NCBI GenBank assembly: GCA_964423645.1
Contig: CAYRFE010000016.1
Span: 19,252 to 83,251, forward strand
DNA: 64,000 nt
DNA from: CAYRFE01 sp964423645 [NCBI: uncultured bacterium]
GTDB lineage: Bacteria > Macinerneyibacteriota > Macinerneyibacteria > Macinerneyibacteriales
Reading direction: 5' to 3'
Shown here piece by piece: positions 8,130 through 16,394 of the stretch. Position 1 is the stretch's first letter. Each line of letters starts with the position of its first letter. The notes beneath the pieces are model-generated. The model made no database searches, was not told the origin of the DNA, and saw nothing but the letters and a program-made list of their open reading frames with translations. The translations under genes and the position numbers were made by a program.

Positions 8130-9761
8130 TCAAATGGGAGGCAATCCCAATTCCTTTAAATATTCATTGTGCTTGTCAGTATTCGTTTTTATACTTGTAT
8201 TAATTTCAGTCAATTTTGCATTTACTTCTTTCAAATCAATCTTTATTTCATCAACGGAGGTGCTTACATATCTTGAAATATTCAAGTTATAACTATTCTT
8301 CTCGATTTCTTCCATGGATACTCTTCGAGCATATCTTTCAATGTGTTCTGGTCTGAACTGATAAGTCTCAATTATTTTCTGAATGTCATTTGGCTCTCCG
8401 TTTTCTCCAATTCGTAACGTGTTCTGCCTTTTCCCTGGTTTATAATGTTCGCTGGCATTGATAAACAGTACATCATCTTCTTTTTTGCATTTCTTCAAAA
8501 CCAGTATACACACAGGAATACCCGTTGAATAGAATAAGTTTGCCGGTAAACCAATAATGGTATCAATATTATTATCTTTTAAAAGTTTTGTGCGAATCTT
8601 CTCTTCTGCACCGCCACGAAATAGTACCCCATGCGGTACTATAATTGCCATGACTCCCTCTTTACCTAAGAAATGAAAGCCGTGCAATAAAAATGCAAAA
8701 TCTGCTGCTGATTTAGGAGCTAATCCATAGCTTTTAAAACGAAAATCTTCTGCCATTACATCGTTTGGATCCCATCGCAGGCTAAACGGTGGATTGGCTA
8801 CAATAGCATCAAATTCAACTTTTTTTGAAGGATTCATTTCATTAAGCAGTGACCAATGATTTTCTAGCGTATCACCGTGGAATATCTCAAACTCAGTGTC
8901 TTTCATACCGTGTAAGAGCATATTCATTCGGGCAAGGTTATAGGTTGTTATGTTTTTTTCTTGTCCATATATTTTGCCTACACTACCGCCACTGTCTTTT
9001 ATCCGCTTTCTTACATTAAGTAACAAAGAGCCTGAACCACAAGCAAAATCGAGTACTTTATCAAATTTCTTTTTCTTACCCATTGTTGGGTCTTGGCTAT
9101 CTAAGGTTACAATTTCGGAAAGGATGGTTGATATTTGTTGCGGGGTATAAAACTCACCTGCTTTTTTACCCGATCCTGCAGCAAACTGACCGATCAAATA
9201 TTCATACGCATCACCAAGTGTGTCTGAATCTGTTGAAAAATCCGCAATACCTTCTGCAATTTTTTGAATGATGGTACATAGTTTTTTATTCCTGTCTGCG
9301 GATGTTTTGCCTAATTTTTCTGAATTCAAATTGATTTCGGAAAACAGCCCCTGAAATGTGCTTTCAAAGGATTCGTTTTCGATATACCGGAAACCGGCTT
9401 CTAATGTTACGAGCAATTCACCATTTTGCATTCTCGCCATTTCGGTGATATTGCTCCAAAGATGGTTGGGTTTGATGACATAGTGGATTTTTCTTCTCAT
9501 TTGCTTTTCAAATTCCGGAATATCTGCTTCATTCTCAGAATACCAAATTGTCAATGGTATCCGATTATCTTTTTCAGACAACATGGGATAGTCAGAGCCT
9601 AATTCCTTTTTTGCAGCTTCTTCATAATTATAGGAGAGATATCGAAGAAACAAAAAAGAAAGCATATAATCACGGAAATCATCGGCATTCATAGCGCCGC
9701 GCAAATTATCCGCTATATCCCAAAGGGTTTTGCCTAATTGCTGTTGTTCTTTTTGTGTCAT
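8130..9761 (-). CDS. hsdM: Type I restriction-modification DNA methyltransferase subunit
   Basis: 543 residues. The N-terminal HsdM_N helical domain (KTLWDIADNLRGAMNADDFR, FLFLRYLS) is followed by the N6-adenine methylase domain. Its SAM-binding motif is DFACGSGS (238-245) and its catalytic motif is NPPF (323-326). With HsdS it methylates adenine within a bipartite site; with HsdR it forms the restriction complex. The start at 9761 is fixed by AAGGAGAAAT. It is the last gene of the island operon, 10 nt after the PrrC-like gene. The C-terminal helix (AKLTEINTSIKTNTDKHNEY) is usual for the family. Confidence 0.95.
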   Translation of the reverse strand: MTQKEQQQLGKTLWDIADNLRGAMNADDFRDYMLSFLFLRYLSYNYEEAAKKELGSDYPMLSEKDNRIPLTIWYSENEADIPEFEKQMRRKIHYVIKPNHLWSNITEMARMQNGELLVTLEAGFRYIENESFESTFQGLFSEINLNSEKLGKTSADRNKKLCTIIQKIAEGIADFSTDSDTLGDAYEYLIGQFAAGSGKKAGEFYTPQQISTILSEIVTLDSQDPTMGKKKKFDKVLDFACGSGSLLLNVRKRIKDSGGSVGKIYGQEKNITTYNLARMNMLLHGMKDTEFEIFHGDTLENHWSLLNEMNPSKKVEFDAIVANPPFSLRWDPNDVMAEDFRFKSYGLAPKSAADFAFLLHGFHFLGKEGVMAIIVPHGVLFRGGAEEKIRTKLLKDNNIDTIIGLPANLFYSTGIPVCILVLKKCKKEDDVLFINASEHYKPGKRQNTLRIGENGEPNDIQKIIETYQFRPEHIERYARRVSMEEIEKNSYNLNISRYVSTSVDEIKIDLKEVNAKLTEINTSIKTNTDKHNEYLKELGLPPI

Positions 9762-9771
9762 ATTTCTCCTT

Positions 9772-10830
9772 TTAGAATTTGAAATTGTACTTAGCAATCA
9801 GTTTGGCTAAAACTTCATTAAACAAAAGTTCTTCGGAATCAGACATAATATTTAGTTGGTATTGGTATGCAGTTTTATGTGAAAGCGAATTAATCATATC
9901 CATTGTTTGTGCTGTGTCATTTATTCCAATTTCAGACAAAACAAATCCTAGCCTTGGTGAACCAAGAAAAGATGCAATATTCTCAATAACTTGCCTCAAT
10001 AGTACAATATGATACTTATACAACTGTTCTTTTTGTGCATTTTCAAGAACCTGTAATAAATGCAAATGATAAAGAAATACATCACCCGTATGACTTTTTA
10101 ATTCTAATTGACTATTCTTATTTTTTAAAATAAATGCTGTGGTTAATGAATTATATTTTTTACTTTTATCTCCCTTTTTTAACTTGTCAAATAAAATGGA
10201 AAACAATCCAATATGATGCGTGGTAATGATTATTCGTTTTTTTAGATAATGTTCCTCAATTAAATTAAATATTGATTCAGCTGTGATAAAAATATTATGC
10301 TCGTCTAAGCTCGAAACAGGGTCATCAATAAAAAAATGAGCATCTTGGCTGCTTGCCCAGGCATCAACTTCAAATAATGCTAAGAAGAAACACCATACAA
10401 ATACTCTTTCCTCACCTCTTGATATTTTTATTGGTGTTTGGTTCTCTTCATCAATAAAAAATGTTACGGATTCAATTCCCTTTTCTGGATCTTCGTTTAA
10501 GTTGAAACGAAATTTGTAGTTGGGATTATACATTGCCTGTTTTTCTTCAATGTCGCTTTCGTCTATGAATGAGTGAAACTGACTTAAACTGCTGTATAGA
10601 ATGTTTAAACTAATGTTCTCATTATCATTGTCTTCATCATTTTCCCAAACGAATAAATCCTCACTGAAAGCATTGTAATACACCCCAATGTGATTGCCTT
10701 CGTTCTCCTTTTTTGTAAAGTCCTTGTATGCTACCGACAAACGAGTTTTGCCAGTAGAATTAAAGGCATATATCAAGATGATGTTTTCCTGATTCTCAAA
10801 AAGTTGCTTTGCTATATCTAATTCATTCAT
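9772..10830 (-). CDS. ABC-type ATPase with PrrC-like C-terminus, candidate anticodon nuclease
   Basis: 352 residues. The ATPase has a Walker A (21-29, YAFNSTGKT), an ABC-like signature (ISRGEE, 136-141), Walker B HFFIDD (Asp169/Asp170), D-loop SSLD (173-176) and H-loop TTHH (203-206). The C-terminal part holds Arg279, Glu283 (R-x3-E) and His318 (SLSH). In E. coli PrrC, the tRNA-Lys anticodon nuclease held silent by a type I R-M complex, the catalytic residues are Arg320, Glu324 and His356 in a 396-residue protein. Spacing and distance to the C-terminus are nearly the same here. It lies between hsdS (3-nt gap) and hsdM. Anticodon nuclease activity is an inference; a general R-M-linked ATPase (RloA-like) is the alternative. 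Confidence 0.75.
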   Translation of the reverse strand: MNELDIAKQLFENQENIILIYAFNSTGKTRLSVAYKDFTKKENEGNHIGVYYNAFSEDLFVWENDEDNDNENISLNILYSSLSQFHSFIDESDIEEKQAMYNPNYKFRFNLNEDPEKGIESVTFFIDEENQTPIKISRGEERVFVWCFFLALFEVDAWASSQDAHFFIDDPVSSLDEHNIFITAESIFNLIEEHYLKKRIIITTHHIGLFSILFDKLKKGDKSKKYNSLTTAFILKNKNSQLELKSHTGDVFLYHLHLLQVLENAQKEQLYKYHIVLLRQVIENIASFLGSPRLGFVLSEIGINDTAQTMDMINSLSHKTAYQYQLNIMSDSEELLFNEVLAKLIAKYNFKF

Positions 10831-10833
10831 AGT

Positions 10834-12021
10834 TTAATCCATCATTTTTGGGAACAACCCCTGCATCAAGCCTTTTTTATGCAGTTTCAATTGCCCTATT
10901 TTCTCCGCTTGTGCGGCAATTAAGGTATCTAAGGAAGAAAGGCAGGAAACGATTTTTTGTTGTTCGTTGGGATTTTTAGGAATAAGGAATGGAAAATTTT
11001 GGACATCTTCATTCCGAAGATTTGTTTGTTTTACTCCATCATCAAACGCTAGGAAATATGAGTTCCTATTCATAATATAGTGTAGAAATAATTGGTCACA
11101 ACCAAATGGGGTAATTTTACAAATTCTTTGATTTACAGTATATTTATTTTCCTCATCTACAAAAAAGCATTTTGCTATTGCTTTCCCATTTGGAATATCA
11201 CTTAAAACCATTAGTATGTCTCCAATATTAGCAAGGCAAAAAGAAGTATTGCTATATTTTTTTGTTTCCCCGTCTGAAGAAATGAATTTAGAGTTTACAA
11301 CAATGAAAGTACCATTTTCAACTATGTCCTGCTCGTGAGCCTTACCGTTCTCATAATCTGCAACTTCAGATAGAATTTTTCTTTCCCACTCCCCCTCATT
11401 CACAAACTCAGGGAAACGTAACTTTGGAATTTTCTCACCTTCCTGCGGAAAAAGATTTTGCATCAAGCCTTTTTTGTGGTCTTTGAGCAGCTCTAACTTT
11501 TGACTGTGGACTGCAATTACTTCATCTAAGGAAGAAAGGCATGATGCGATTTTTTGTTGTTCTTTTATTGACGGAATTGAGATTTTGATTTGACTCATAA
11601 TCCCGTTCATTAGTTTCGGATTACCTACATAAGAGACATATTTTTTCGACACAGAATTTATAAGTTCAGCAATACATTTATTTGCATATCCGCTCTTGTT
11701 AATTAAAACACCACAAACATTTGTGCAATAAAATTTACCATTACGGTAATTAACATCACCTGCATTTGCTCCATCCGTAGTCCATGTAATGGCATCTTCA
11801 TATAAATATTCATTATAGAAACCAGCAAGACCATTGTTTTTCGTTTGAGAAGAAAATACGGGATAAGGATTCTCAATACTTTGCTCCTCCTTTACTGAAC
11901 TCATAGCTAATACATAACCACGAGTTATTTCAAAGAGTTCTCCAACTTTTTTTATTTTCCATTCCCCTTCATGCACAAACTCTGAGAAACGCAATTCCGG
12001 TATTAATTTATCTTTACTCAT
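10834..12021 (-). CDS. hsdS: Type I restriction-modification specificity subunit
   Basis: 395 residues with two target recognition domains. Each begins near a P-x-LRFxEF phrase (IPELRFSEF, IPKLRFPEF) and ends in a conserved helical repeat (EQQKIASCLSSLDEVIAV... and EQQKIVSCLSSLDTLIAA...). The subunit recognises one half of a split DNA site with each domain and docks HsdM and HsdR. The ATG at 12021 overlaps the stop of the GxxExxY gene by 8 nt. A GTG at 12033 is possible but no better supported. The two domains differ in sequence, so the site is probably asymmetric. Confidence 0.95.
   Translation of the reverse strand: MSKDKLIPELRFSEFVHEGEWKIKKVGELFEITRGYVLAMSSVKEEQSIENPYPVFSSQTKNNGLAGFYNEYLYEDAITWTTDGANAGDVNYRNGKFYCTNVCGVLINKSGYANKCIAELINSVSKKYVSYVGNPKLMNGIMSQIKISIPSIKEQQKIASCLSSLDEVIAVHSQKLELLKDHKKGLMQNLFPQEGEKIPKLRFPEFVNEGEWERKILSEVADYENGKAHEQDIVENGTFIVVNSKFISSDGETKKYSNTSFCLANIGDILMVLSDIPNGKAIAKCFFVDEENKYTVNQRICKITPFGCDQLFLHYIMNRNSYFLAFDDGVKQTNLRNEDVQNFPFLIPKNPNEQQKIVSCLSSLDTLIAAQAEKIGQLKLHKKGLMQGLFPKMMD
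10842..10967 (-). repeat. hsdS conserved repeat, distal copy
   Basis: DNA encoding the second helical spacer of HsdS. It shares long blocks with 11441-11566, for example GCATCAAGCCTTTTTT and CTAAGGAAGAAAGGCA on the plus strand. Such direct repeats can recombine and exchange recognition domains. Confidence 0.7.
11441..11566 (-). repeat. hsdS conserved repeat, central copy
   Basis: DNA encoding the first helical spacer of HsdS; the partner of the repeat at 10842-10967. Confidence 0.7.
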
Positions 12022-12457
12022 TGTCTGAACCACTGATTTTTTTGATTTTAGGATTACCCTGAAGGATTTGATTAAATTTCCTGTTTACAATGCGTTTGTA
12101 TTGAAGGCTTTTTGCGCCGAAGTTTATCAATAGACCTATTTCCAAATCATACGCCTCTAAGTAGTTTATCGCTTGAGCTAAGTGCACATCTTCCAACTGT
12201 GTTATTGCTTTGAGTTCAACAGACACAGCATCACCTACCAAAAAATCAACTCGTCTTGTTCCAATTTGCTGTTGTTTATAATAAATTGGCATTTCGTATT
12301 CTCTACAAAATTCAAGATGAGCATCATTCAGTTCAATTTCTAGTGCCCTCTGATAAATTACTTCCTGAAATCCATTGCCCAGTGCTGAATGTACTTTCAT
12401 TGCACACCCTATAACTTTTGCAGTCAGTTCAGAAAATTTATATTCATTATTAATCAT
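12014..12457 (-). CDS. GxxExxY protein (PDDEXK-like)
   Basis: 147 residues. The name-giving motif is Gly29-x2-Glu32-x2-Tyr35 (GNGFQEVIYQ). A nuclease-like core follows with Asp71 (RRVDFLVG) and Glu81-x-Lys83 (VELKAI), matching the PD-(D/E)xK_3 group. These small proteins often sit alone or inside defence and hypervariable loci, and their substrate is unknown. Here it lies between hsdR and hsdS, overlapping hsdS by 8 nt. It is preceded by degraded tandem copies of its own 5' end (12464-12668), which suggests repeated duplication or insertion at this spot. Confidence 0.9.
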   Translation of the reverse strand: MINNEYKFSELTAKVIGCAMKVHSALGNGFQEVIYQRALEIELNDAHLEFCREYEMPIYYKQQQIGTRRVDFLVGDAVSVELKAITQLEDVHLAQAINYLEAYDLEIGLLINFGAKSLQYKRIVNRKFNQILQGNPKIKKISGSDNE

Positions 12458-12463
12458 AGTTAA

Positions 12464-12603
12464 TCATTTACTCACAAAAATAGATTCTATGCCCGCTGAT
12501 AAATTACTTCCACAAAACCCAATGCCGACATACGAATGCGTTTTTATTGCACGGCTCATAACTTTTACAGTCAGTTCAGAAAATGTATATTCGTTGTTAA
12601 TCA
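12464..12603 (-). pseudogene. Truncated tandem copy of the GxxExxY gene
   Basis: From an ATG at 12603 the frame reads MINNEYTFSELTVKVMSRA. This is nearly the start of the intact gene (MINNEYKFSELTAKVIGCA), and it keeps a GIGF echo of the GNGF motif before reaching a stop near 12466. The DNA match extends over the first 110 nt or so. It is a remnant of a duplicated or replaced cassette. Confidence 0.7.
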
Positions 12604-12604
12604 T

Positions 12605-12668
12605 AGTTTATCACTTCATCCCCAAAATCAATTCTTATGTGCCATTTATATTCGCTGTTAATCATAGT
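12605..12668 (-). pseudogene. Second, shorter remnant of the GxxExxY 5' end
   Basis: From 12660 the frame reads MINSEYKW and then loses similarity. The sequence TTAATCATAGTTAATCATTTA on both sides marks the repeated unit ends. It lies directly after the hsdR stop. Confidence 0.6.
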
Positions 12669-12696
12669 TAATCATTTAATCACAAAAATCAATGGT

Positions 12697-15600
12697 TCAG
12701 ACATCGTATGCCGCCAATCCACTAATCTCTCGTCCTTGTGCTATTTTTTTTAATTGCGGTACTAAGTCTTCCATTAATGACAATTCTTTTACCCTACGAT
12801 CTTTCCAACTCAATTCCAACGGTTCTAACAAGTCGGTGAGTTTTTCCCCGTCAAAAATCATACGGGCCATTATTTTTTCAACAAAGGTTTTTAAATCTGC
12901 TGTTTGCAAACCGTGCTTGTGGGCAATGGCAGCAAGCTCCTTGTTGTATTTGTCATCCTTAAATGTGTCGTATCCTTTACGCAACGTTTCCACATCTTTT
13001 CCGCTATTCCAGTCTAAGCTATGTATGTATTCGGTTAAATCTTCTTGTTCGTCCATAAGGTTGGCATTGGAATTCAGCAAGCTGATTACCTGTGCTTTGG
13101 TCATTTTTTGCTGAGCAGGTTTCTTTTGCGTGCTGTCGGCAATCAGGTTCATTATATAATCGTAATCAATAATCGCCGAAGCAAAAAGTACAAATTCAAA
13201 ATCCAATTGCTGTATCTCAGGCAGTGTACTTTCATCGTCTTTTTGCTGAATGGTTCGTAGCTGCTTAGCTGTTTCGATATATGAACTTCTGAATTCTTGT
13301 AGTTTTTCTTGCGGTAAAATGGATTCAATCTTTTCCTTTTGTGCTTCGTCTAAGTCGGTGTATTGATCCAACTGAGTTTTAAGCCGCTGCACTTCCTTAA
13401 AGTTTTTTATGAAAGCTATCCGCGCTGCATCGCCTTTTAGGTTATATACTGCTTGAGGCTCACTAACGAGATTATTCTCTTGCATGAATGTACCTAATGC
13501 TTCAACGGCCTGTTTATATTTGTCAATTACCACCGGTGCAGGATCAACCAACCATATTTTTTTAGCTTCTCCGCTGTCTTCGCCAGAAAATAGCGCAATT
13601 GCTTGGTTTACGGCTTCTTGTTGAGAACGGAAATCTAAAATATTGCCGTAAGGCTTGGTGTCGTTCAATATGCGATTAGTGCGGGAAAATGCCTGAATCA
13701 AACCGTGGTATTTCAGATTTTTATCCACATACAAAGTATTCAGGCATTTTGAGTCAAATCCTGTGAGTAACATATCTACAACAATGGTAATATCAATCTT
13801 GTTTTCGTGCGGGTAATCTTTGTTGCTGTATTTCTGGTTTTTGATGCGCCGTTGTACATCCTGATAATACAAATCAAACTCATAAATGCTGTGATTTGTA
13901 CCGTATTGTGTATTATAATCGTCTATAATGGTTTGGAGTGCCGCTTTCTTTTCTTCGGGTTTTGTTTGGTTGTCTATTTTTTCTTGTTGTAAATCCTCTT
14001 GTAATTGTTTCACATCATCTGCATTTTTTTGGCTTTGCTGGTTGTTCTCCTTAGCTATGAGCTGTGCAGGTGGGGAAAATACGCAAGCAATATTTAAGGG
14101 TATATAATCGGGATTTTCGTTTTGCTTCTTCTTTTGAATTTCTTTGAATAGTTGATAGTATTCAATAGCGTTATTGATGGATGCTGTTGCTAAGAGTGCA
14201 TTGAAGCGCCTTGAATTGGTTGCTGCATCGTGTTTGTCCAAAATGGCTTCTACTACTGCCTGTTGCGCGATAGGTTCACCGGGCTTGGCAATTTGAGTGC
14301 CTTTTCCTTTGAAATAATCAACGTGGAAACGAAGAACGTTTTTATCGTCAATAGCGTGTGTTATGGTATAGGCATGTAATTGTTTTTCAAAAATGTCTTG
14401 TGTGGTTTTGTATGATGCTTCTTGTCCTTCAATACTGCTGTAGCTTGCATTTTCTTCAAAAATTGGGGTTCCTGTGAACCCGAATAATTGAGCATTAGGG
14501 AAAAACTCTTTTATAGCTTTGTGATTGTCGCCAAATTGCGAACGATGACACTCGTCAAAGATAAAGACCATACGCCTATTTCGAAGTGGCTCTAATCTTT
14601 CTTTGTAATTTCTCTTATACGTGCCATCTAAAGCCAATCCTAATTTTTGAATTGTCGTGACAATTACCTTGTCGGCATAGTCGGTCGATAATAATCGCCT
14701 TACTAACGTTTCAGTATTCGTGTTTTCTTCTACGCTGCCTTCTTGAAATTTATTAAATTCTTCACGTGTTTGTCGGTCAAGGTCTTTACGGTCAACAACA
14801 AAAAGACATTTTTCTATATCGGGGTTATCTTTCAGTAACGTTGAAGCTTTGAAAGAAGTTAATGTTTTACCACTTCCTGTAGTGTGCCATATATACCCAT
14901 TGCCACGGTTTTGATGAATACAGTCAACAATGGCTTTTACTGCATAAATCTGATACGGTCGCATCACAAGTAATTTTTGTTCGCTTTCGACCAGAACCAT
15001 ATATTTGCTTAACATTTCACCGAGTGTACATTTTTTAAGAAACTTATCGATAAACTCTTCTAAAAAGTTTATTTCCTTATTGCTTTCGTCTGCTAATTCG
15101 TAAACAGGTAAAAACTGCTCATCGGCATTAAAAGCGAAATGTTGGTTTTTATTGTTAGCAAAATAATAGGTCTTGTTACTGTTGCTTACAATAAACAACT
15201 GCATGAAACACATCAATGTATTGCTATACCCGTTTCCTAAATCGTTCTTGTAATCTACAATTTGCTGCATTGCCTTGCGCGGCGAAATGTCTATTTTCTT
15301 TAATTCAATTTGCACCACAGGTAAACCGTTAATCAGCAAAATAACATCGTAACGATGATTACTGTTTTCAGTATTGATGCGTAATTGATTAATAACTTCG
15401 TAATCATTCTTGCACCAATCTTTTATATTTACCAGAGTGTAATGCAAAGGCGTCCCGTCTTCACGCTGAAAGTAATTTCGTTCGCGAAGCATCTTTGATG
15501 CTGTAAAAACATCAGAGTTGATGATTTCCTCACGCAAACGTAAGAATTCACTTTCAGAAAGATGAACACGGTTTAGTGTTTCAAACTTTGTTTTGAAATT

Positions 15601-15702
15601 CAGCTCAAGCGTTTTTCGATCAACTATATCAGGGCGATAGTTGTATTTCAACTCGGTGAGTTGCTTGATAAGATTTTCTTCTATTTGATGTTCACTATTC
15701 AT
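12697..15702 (-). CDS. hsdR: Type I restriction endonuclease subunit R
   Basis: 1001 residues. The N-terminal nuclease domain has Asp119 and Glu133-x-Lys135 (QIELKK). The translocase motor has Walker A HTTGSGKT (273-280), DECH (383-386), the FGFTGTP motif and a LTGFDS/LYVDK second RecA-like domain. The C-terminal helical region binds the methylase core. With HsdM and HsdS the enzyme cleaves unmodified DNA after ATP-driven translocation. It is the first gene of the island operon, about 110 nt downstream of a strong promoter. The length is usual for the EcoR124/HsdR family, and no frameshift is seen. Confidence 0.95.
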   Translation of the reverse strand: MNSEHQIEENLIKQLTELKYNYRPDIVDRKTLELNFKTKFETLNRVHLSESEFLRLREEIINSDVFTASKMLRERNYFQREDGTPLHYTLVNIKDWCKNDYEVINQLRINTENSNHRYDVILLINGLPVVQIELKKIDISPRKAMQQIVDYKNDLGNGYSNTLMCFMQLFIVSNSNKTYYFANNKNQHFAFNADEQFLPVYELADESNKEINFLEEFIDKFLKKCTLGEMLSKYMVLVESEQKLLVMRPYQIYAVKAIVDCIHQNRGNGYIWHTTGSGKTLTSFKASTLLKDNPDIEKCLFVVDRKDLDRQTREEFNKFQEGSVEENTNTETLVRRLLSTDYADKVIVTTIQKLGLALDGTYKRNYKERLEPLRNRRMVFIFDECHRSQFGDNHKAIKEFFPNAQLFGFTGTPIFEENASYSSIEGQEASYKTTQDIFEKQLHAYTITHAIDDKNVLRFHVDYFKGKGTQIAKPGEPIAQQAVVEAILDKHDAATNSRRFNALLATASINNAIEYYQLFKEIQKKKQNENPDYIPLNIACVFSPPAQLIAKENNQQSQKNADDVKQLQEDLQQEKIDNQTKPEEKKAALQTIIDDYNTQYGTNHSIYEFDLYYQDVQRRIKNQKYSNKDYPHENKIDITIVVDMLLTGFDSKCLNTLYVDKNLKYHGLIQAFSRTNRILNDTKPYGNILDFRSQQEAVNQAIALFSGEDSGEAKKIWLVDPAPVVIDKYKQAVEALGTFMQENNLVSEPQAVYNLKGDAARIAFIKNFKEVQRLKTQLDQYTDLDEAQKEKIESILPQEKLQEFRSSYIETAKQLRTIQQKDDESTLPEIQQLDFEFVLFASAIIDYDYIMNLIADSTQKKPAQQKMTKAQVISLLNSNANLMDEQEDLTEYIHSLDWNSGKDVETLRKGYDTFKDDKYNKELAAIAHKHGLQTADLKTFVEKIMARMIFDGEKLTDLLEPLELSWKDRRVKELSLMEDLVPQLKKIAQGREISGLAAYDV

Positions 15703-15814
15703 CGTAGTAGCTCTTTCTCGGTTTTTCAGGTAAGCACGTCTATTCGATTTCTTCTGAAAGTTTATTCTTTCTGTTCAATGTGGTCAATATACGTCATCAA
15801 ATATTCCATGGCAA

Positions 15815-15843
15815 ATTGTAATTGTATTTCAAAGTAATGTCAA
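15815..15843 (-). promoter_or_regulatory. Promoter of the restriction island
   Basis: Minus strand: TTGACA, 17 nt, TACAAT, lying 113-141 nt upstream of hsdR. The leader of about 100 nt has no clear ORF or hairpin. Confidence 0.7.
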
Positions 15844-15881
15844 GATTTATATAATCGGAATCATTTTTACTAACTTTTGAT

Positions 15882-16394
15882 CTATTTTCTTGCCTTTTCC
15901 AATATCCCCTCAATAAACGGTGCTTTCGCTTCCGTATAATCTTCCCGCGGGAGATTTTTCTTCCACAGTGACAGTTTGAGTTGTGAGTAGGCTTGCGCGT
16001 CGTCGGGATGTGCGTTCATATGATCGCGGAAGAGAATGTGATTGGTGTATTCCTGCGAATCGATCGCAAACATGTGGATATGATGTAGCACGAACTCACT
16101 GTTCGTGCGGAAATAATGCCGTCCCGGCACGCCGCTTTCTCCGACGAAAAGATAGCCGATCGATGCAAGCGGTTCAATGCACGCGTAGCCGTCGTCGAAT
16201 GATTGCAATCCTGCCGCCATGTCGATGATGGGTTTTGCGTAAATGTCTTTGATGGATGTACTGCCGATATGTTCTAAGGTCAGAATTCTGTCACCAAGTA
16301 CATTTCTGATGCGTTCAGATTCTTTCAAGAATTCCTCATGCCACGACGGGTCGTGCAGCTCAAGACGCATGTTTTTTCGCTGCAGGCCGATCAT
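15882..16394 (-). CDS. GrpB family protein (UPF0157, nucleotidyltransferase fold)
   Basis: 170 residues. HDPSWHEEFLKESERI, LEHIGSTSIKDIYAKPIID and a later YFRTNSEFVLHHIHMF identify the GrpB/UPF0157 family. This family has a minimal nucleotidyltransferase-like GS...D fold, and its biochemical role is not settled. The start at 16394 overlaps the nitrilase stop by 4 nt (ATGA). A longer frame starting at 16448 would run into the neighbouring gene without a ribosome site. It is the last gene of a five-gene operon. Confidence 0.9.
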   Translation of the reverse strand: MIGLQRKNMRLELHDPSWHEEFLKESERIRNVLGDRILTLEHIGSTSIKDIYAKPIIDMAAGLQSFDDGYACIEPLASIGYLFVGESGVPGRHYFRTNSEFVLHHIHMFAIDSQEYTNHILFRDHMNAHPDDAQAYSQLKLSLWKKNLPREDYTEAKAPFIEGILEKARK

